A stretch of DNA of 64,000 nt from Cyathus striatus (taxonomy: Eukaryota; Basidiomycota; Agaricomycetes; Agaricales; Nidulariaceae), in the NCBI GenBank assembly GCA_025738555.1, contig JAOVFP010000001.1, forward strand, positions 7,254,001 to 7,318,000, read 5' to 3'. A program made the position numbers and the translations under genes. Every line of letters begins with the position of its first letter. Within the stretch, counting starts at the first letter, position 1. Below, in pieces: positions 59,013-64,000 of the stretch. The notes beneath the pieces are model-generated. The model had not been told where the DNA came from and made no database searches. It saw only the letters and a list, made by a program, of their open reading frames with translations.

Positions 59013-60204
59013 GATATTAAAGTGTAGATATAGATAGTTACAGGTATGAAACGGTAATCCTACATTGATTATGCATTTGGATAATTTCAAATTTTTTCCC
59101 CATCAGATTCTGCCGCTGCACATATTTAGTGGTGACTAAGTGCCGTGCACCATACTATCATTTGATTAGTGATCCAAAGTCATAGGGTGTTGCAAAATGC
59201 AACTTTTTAACACATCGGCTAGTCCAATAACATTGAAAATCTACATATAGATGTATTTACATTGGAAATTTAAGATGCTGTGTTTTATTTCATATAATTC
59301 TGAGCTTAGACAACTGATATGTACCAATTACACCAAAAATCACTGATTATCTGTACTTTACAGTTAATAATGCAGCGATAAATTACTCATATGGCCTCAT
59401 ATATCAGACACACCATTAAAATATACATATAAACAATTCTGTACATGAGTTTCGATTGTGTCTGTGGAGTTACAGTATATAAGTAAGAAATATTTGTAAC
59501 TGTGACAAAGAGAACAGATGTAGGCTGTGTAGAGCAGGCATTTCACATGCACTACAAAAATTGATATATTACAATTTCTATTACATAATTAGCTGATGCA
59601 CGCATCGACGTGTTTGTTCGCATTGTTCGTGCTCGCTCACACTTTCTCCCTCATTTTCCCTCCATCGCCTCGAACACCACAATTACACAACTAGAACACA
59701 AGAAAATTGGTATCCTGCTCTACTGAAGTCCACTGAATACCACAATAAGTATTACCAGTCTAAGTAGAATTGAATAATTGCATTTTTTGTGCATGCGTAA
59801 TAATTAATGTGCACATATGGTGAATGTGGAATATAAATTAGTATAATTAAAACCAAAAACACTTATAAGCATCAAAAATCAAGGAAAAAGGAGAAGTACA
59901 ACAGGACTAAGTAGTCAAATGTACATAAGTTAGAAGCCATTGAAAGTGCATGGTGGGTGGGACAGTGGCAGTGGGAACACGGTGAGTGCTACTATCGATG
60001 TCCCTTTTGATGGAAAGGGTCCACAGAGAAATGTCGGCAACCAGTTATGCCAGCCTCTCAATATCAAGCAGCTTCCTTGTTTTTGTTTATCCCGAATAAA
60101 TATTTACCACTGTTTGCCTCTACAAAAACATAGGAAGCTGCTTGAGATTCGAGAGGATGGTTTTAGGAGCCTGCATGGAGCCTGCATGGCATTGAGAGTT
60201 GTGT

Positions 60205-60385
60205 GAGGTTGTGTGACAGATGTGACTGTTTGCTTTGCAGCATGTGAACAATTTTGGACGGATCACATTTGGGACGCAGGATGGAGTCCAAATAAGCATA
60301 CGCATCCCTGTTAAGTACTATTAGTTGGCCAGCGCTACCGCTCTTGTTCCCAAACCACACTCCACCCAGTCCTTTTCTTGTATAT
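60205..60385 (+). repeat. Start of a third NACHT-locus unit (truncated)
   Basis: GTTGTGTGA, CAGATGTGACTGTTTGCTTT, ATTTTGGACGGATCA, GCGCTACCGCTCTTGTTC and AAACCACA align with 47927-48105 and 52745-52910, which lie between the membrane gene and the NACHT gene. Beyond 60385 the similarity ends, so no third NACHT gene is present in the window. Confidence 0.8.
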
Positions 60386-60390
60386 TCTTC

Positions 60391-60899
60391 TTCTTTCGAT
60401 TGGCTTTCCATAAATGTTACTCCAATTTTTTCATATAAATGGAGTGAGAATCATACTCAAGTTGTACCAAGGGGGCACATGGATCGGAAAAAAAGACCTG
60501 GGGTTGATTTTTCTGAAATCACCTTGATGCACTACCTACCTACCTTACATAAGCTTATTATTACCAAATAAGGAAGGAGGTCTATTTTTAGTTCACTCGA
60601 AGATCTGGCTATGTTCAGGACTTGGCTACTTTCATGCCCACTTACCACCTCTGCCTCCTTCCTCACTCACTTTACACACATCACAGGTCCATCCACGCAG
60701 CACTAGGCCCTTTTATATGCAGTTAATATGATACTGTTGGATATATAAGGTGAGTATAGTTGTTCATGGTGTTTGAAAACTGCTGATAGTGCACAAGGGA
60801 AGTGATGTACCCATTCAGTCTCACATCCAACATAGCTGCATTTCATGAGTCCCCCAAGCGATTCATCAGCCACATCACCATAGAGACAACTATAAAGGT
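60391..60899. other. Intergenic, no supported gene
   Basis: No motif-bearing frame. Some GTTGTACCAAGGGGGCACAT-like unique sequence. Confidence 0.4.
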
Positions 60900-61342
60900 T
60901 GCATTCTCTTCAAATCCATACCCGCTTTTTATGAGGAGTCATGCCACCGGCAGGAGCTGCAGCAGGAACAATCTCAGATGTTGAGGTTTCAGCAGCAACA
61001 CTTGGATCCGCAAGTAAAGCATTTGACATCTTCGCAATTGGTCAGTAGATCTTCTTCTCTAACGTTTCATTAGATATTACTCATGCTGTCATTTGTGGCA
61101 GAAGTTCTCGGTGCTGGTTCCTCCAACCCTGCAATATTCTGCAAACTGGAAGGTGTGATGCTGCGCCCTTGCTCAGCATCTCCATCATAGTTTTGTACTA
61201 CAATATCATCCACAGATACCTGGGCTGCATGGTCTACTGATGGCTTTGTCTTCATGAAGAAGGTAAGCAGTGAGGCATTCTTCTTTATATTCACTCCTCT
61301 ATCTCTTTTGACCTTATTCTTGTTGCACTTCTTAGTTCCCAT
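60900..61342 (-). pseudogene. Probable transposon-protein N-terminus, interrupted
   Basis: The frame starts MGTKKCNKNKVKRDRGVNIK at 61342 and contains NASLLTFFMKTKP, a basic region with an x-LL-x-FF core that resembles a PCNA-binding (PIP) box, then an acidic stretch. It stops at about 61070. A second short frame, MSNALLADPSVAAETSTSE, follows at about 61029-60912. Basic plus PIP-like N-termini are seen in some fungal transposon proteins. Family not identified; low confidence. Confidence 0.35.
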
Positions 61343-62379
61343 ATGATTTTCAGGAAAGTTAGCTAGGCTGACATTTGCACAATGGAGTCATATTCCACAA
61401 TCAGGGCAGATAGCAAAACCCTCAGAGTCAAGAACTCCAGGCAGTGCTGGAGGTGCCGGAGCAGGCTGTTGTCATTAATAATTAGCAACTATCTTTTTAA
61501 CTGTAGCTTAGAAGGACATACTGTAAAGTCTATAGTGAATTCGTTGCTTCATAAGTCTGTGGTCCGGCAGATCAGTGCAAGATCAGTGAATTCAGAGCAA
61601 ATGCAAAATTGTTTGATGAAGTAATCATAGATAAGATAATAATATGTTATCTCAACCCTGACAAATCAATTATAAAGCAATTATCTATATAGAAAGAGAG
61701 AAGGCGTGGGAAAGTGCCCGTGGATGGCAGGAGATTTTTAGCAGAAATTTAGAAATGATATCACGCTTTGCTGACTAATAAGAGGAAATTAAATGACTAA
61801 GCAAATTTATTACTAAGAGCAAGCATTTGGAAATTGTGTGCGCCTTGGCACGCCACCATTATTATTACTAAGCACTTGGAAATGAGCGTGTGCGCCTCGC
61901 TCACCATGCCACATTGCTGCATGCTGCACTGATGCTGTGCTGCTGCCCTTTCTTTTGCTCCCCCCACTTCCCCCCCTTTATTTTGTGCTCAACTATAATA
62001 CTGTATGTGTTTAGGCACAATATTGCTTCGTATTGACTGAATTTTCGCATTTTTTGGTAGCCACTGCACTATTCTATAGTGTTTTCCTTGCCTTTCTGCG
62101 AGTTTTTTGCTATTTTTTTGGAGATCTTTGGACCCCTTCTGGACCTCTCTCTGCTTCCCCCCTCGATTTTTTACCCCTCCATCCCACTGTATGTACTTAG
62201 GCACAATATTGGTTCATATTGACTGAATTTTCGCATTTTTTGGCAGCCACTGCACTATTATATAGTGCTGTTCTTGCATTTCTGCGAGTTTTTGGCTATT
62301 TTTTTTTTTTTGGATTTTTTTAACAGGTACCCCCCCTTGGACCCTTGGACTCTTGGCTCTGGACTTTGGACTCTGTCTA
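61343..62379. other. Intergenic, repeat-rich
   Basis: An internal direct repeat: TGTATGT, TTAGGCACAATATTG, ATTGACTGAATTTTCGCATT and CACTGCACTAT at ~62002-62080 recur at ~62190-62260. No supported gene. Confidence 0.5.
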
Positions 62380-62383
62380 GCTC

Positions 62384-62508
62384 TCTGGCTCTCTGTCTCT
62401 CTGTCTCTCTGTCTCTCTGTCTCTCTGTCTCTCTGTCTCTCTGTCTCTCTGTCTCTCTGTCTCTCTGTCTCTCTGTCTCTCTGTCTCTCTGTCTCTCTGG
62501 CTCTTTGT
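62384..62508 (+). repeat. Microsatellite (CTCTCTGT)n, about 14-15 copies
   Basis: A nearly perfect octamer array flanked by CTCTGG variants. It is open in several frames on both strands, giving artificial Leu/Ser/Cys or Arg/Glu/Thr proteins that should not be called as genes. Confidence 0.95.
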
Positions 62509-62990
62509 CTCCTTTGTGTTGTTTGGGTTTTACCAACAGCATATATATTGTTGTGTATTAAGTAGAGATTGTGTTTTTGTTGCAGCCATCTCAGGCATTA
62601 CAGTGGCAAGAGAATTGGCAGACCAAGGTGAAGTGCAGTGAAGTCCTACCTACCTGGCCTCTCTTTACGAGTGTTTGCTGGTTGCCACACAGCTCTTTTA
62701 GAGTTGGGACCGCTCTCTGTGCACAGTGTGTAGGGAGATTGGTGTGGCGTATTTTTCAGTTGCCCCCCTTCCTTTTTGGAAGTAGCTCCATTTTCAACTA
62801 CCACTGTTCCCACCGATTTCGCTTTTTTCTCTGTGTCATTGGGATAGCCCAGCTGGACCAAATAACTGCTCTATTTTTTCACAAGATACAGAATAAATTC
62901 AGTGGCATCCATGTATGTCATTTTGCTTCTTGACAAGTCAGCAGGATGTGTACTGATCATTTTTTATTTTTTAAAGGTCAACTCCCCTCA

Positions 62991-64000
62991 GTGCTGCAGA
63001 ACAGGCACGCCAAAATGCACGACAGGCTGAGCATGAGTCACGTGCATTGGAGATCCCTGAAAATAGGCAGGTACCTCTACCTGCTGCACATGCTCCTGCT
63101 CAGCCTCCTTATCCCAATCTTCCTGCTCATTTGGAAGCCATGCATGTGAACCTTCGTCCCATTCTGCCACCCATTGATAGGGGAAGAGGTAGACATGGTG
63201 CTCAGGAGGGAAATTCACATGCATTGAACAATCCTGAAAATGGACATGTGCCCCTGCCTGCTAACCCTCCAGCACAACCTGTGTTTCACCATCTTCCTGC
63301 TCATTTGGAAGCAATGCATGCTGGCCTTCCTCCCCTTCTGCCACTGTTACGAAGGAGAAGGGGAAGAGATCATGCTCAAGAGGGAAATAATCATACAGCC
63401 CCTCAAAATCAGCAAATTCACCATCACAACATTCTTGGTGTTGGTGGCATTCTGCCACAAATTATTCCCCACATAAACACACCACCCCCTCCAGCAGTTC
63501 CTGCCCTTGCTCCTCAAAATATTCAACAGAATCATCCTGTTCTTGCACTTCTTCCACCTTTCCAAGTGAATAGACAGGATCCTACAATTGCTCCAGGAAA
63601 TGCTTCTGCCCCAGTTCCTATTCCTCCTTTTCGTATCATTCAACAAATTTGTCCATATTTTCAAAGGACTCCTCCTGTAATTCGTCCTCCTCCACCACCA
63701 CCACCACCACCTCCACCACCTCCTCACCCTCCTCACCCTCCTCGACAATATCAGTTTATTGAACAAAATCCTGCAGTATGTGTTTGAGACATCTTTTGAC
63801 TATCATGATACTAATATATATTATTATAGCCTCCCTCTGTTTTTGAACATGATGCACATATGATTGATCATCCAGTTCCACCATTGCAGTTTTTGGATCA
63901 AAATATGATAGTCATTGACATACCAGATATTCCACCACCTCCTCCACCACTTCCTCGCATTCCTATTGGCTGCCAACCATTTGATCATAATCGGCCAAAA
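62991..64000 (+). CDS. Proline-rich protein of unknown function, partial
   Basis: An exon reading AAEQARQNARQAEHES runs from about 62991 (after a likely acceptor CCCCTCAG) to 63775, followed by a 54-base intron (63776-63829; donor GTATGT, branch-like ATACTAAT, acceptor TTATAG). The frame resumes as PPSVFEHDAHMIDH and is still open at the window edge. Residues include two ~60-aa direct repeats (PENRQVPLPA... and PENGHVPLPA..., each with LPAHLEAMH and AQEGN) and a poly-Pro run at 63690-63730. Upstream exons probably exist (for example after TTGTTGCAG at 62584). The style recalls N-terminal leaders of some basidiomycete Helitron proteins, but no Rep or helicase domain is in the window, so this is only a guess. 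Confidence 0.5.

Larger units (their letters stand above)
57646..60173. mobile_element. Non-autonomous relative of the 6.3-kb transposon, with nested MITE
   Basis: Ends are CAGGCTCCTAAAACC at 57646 and its exact complement at 60173, the same 15 bases as the 10812-17095 element. Terminal inverted repeats run ~210 bp and are over 90% alike by eye (for example AGGCAAACAGTGGTAAATAT and TTTCCATCAAAAGGGACATC on both arms), much less diverged than in the big element, and they keep CpG. The flanking 9-mers CATGGAACC (57637-57645) and CATGGAGCC (60174-60182) are a target duplication with one transition. Removing the nested MITE leaves about 1.87 kb with no helicase or DUF6589 coding, so movement would need proteins supplied in trans. 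It splits the third copy of the NACHT-locus repeat. Confidence 0.92.

Noticed and set aside
57646..60173. Considered an LTR or a simple large palindrome
   Set aside because: The ends are inverted, not direct, and a 9-bp target duplication flanks them, so it is a DNA transposon.
62258..62565. Open frames of 70-98 codons on both strands
   Set aside because: Produced by the (CTCTCTGT)n microsatellite, which is open in several frames.

Overview
The window is nuclear DNA of a filamentous basidiomycete, most likely a mushroom-forming Agaricomycete with a large, repeat-rich genome. The signs are genes split by many ~50-60 bp introns with GT-AG borders, a sesquiterpene synthase of the mushroom type, fungal NACHT (NLR-like) proteins, a DUF6589/RecQ-type transposon, solo LTRs and MITEs. 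I cannot name the species from sequence alone.

Layout. 1-10,100 is gene-poor: an inverted pair of GTGAC-type tandem repeats (1-225 and 1410-2105), a ~60-bp minisatellite (2106-3030) and decayed dispersed repeats. 10,812-17,095 is a decayed 6.3-kb DNA transposon with ~180-200 bp terminal inverted repeats and a 9-bp target duplication; it carries a RecQ-like helicase and a DUF6589 protein in convergent orientation. It sits in an older repeat field (10,100-10,320 and 17,340-18,970). 19,778-22,026 is an F-box gene. 22,660-29,000 is repeats, including a solo LTR with a perfect 5-bp duplication. 31,299-39,186 is a gene island: an MFS sugar transporter, a foldback MITE, a sesquiterpene synthase and a DFR-like reductase. 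39,640-43,400 is a tandem duplication with tRNA-like box A motifs. 43,603-46,155 is a POT/PTR2 peptide transporter.

47,382-60,390 is the most interesting block. It holds a small membrane-protein gene and two ~4.9-5.1 kb tandem units, each carrying a five-exon NACHT gene. Their predicted proteins (1117 and 1174 aa) have a long acidic, internally repetitive C-terminal region. In copy 1 this ends in a hydrophobic segment plus a basic tail, as in a tail anchor. In copy 2 a TG-repeat change shifts the frame and removes the anchor. The start of a third unit is broken by a 2.5-kb non-autonomous relative of the 6.3-kb transposon, and that relative itself carries a Tc1/mariner-like MITE.

60,390-64,000 is repeat-rich and ends in a partial gene for a proline-rich protein.

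How it fits together. Gene islands (19.5-22, 31-39, 43.6-57 kb) keep CpG, while the old transposon territory is almost free of CpG. At least four in-frame stops in the transposon fit CGA-to-TGA change, and key arginines fit CGT-to-TGT, as expected from deamination of methylated cytosines. The NACHT array looks young, with the two copies aligning over their whole length and sharing every splice site.
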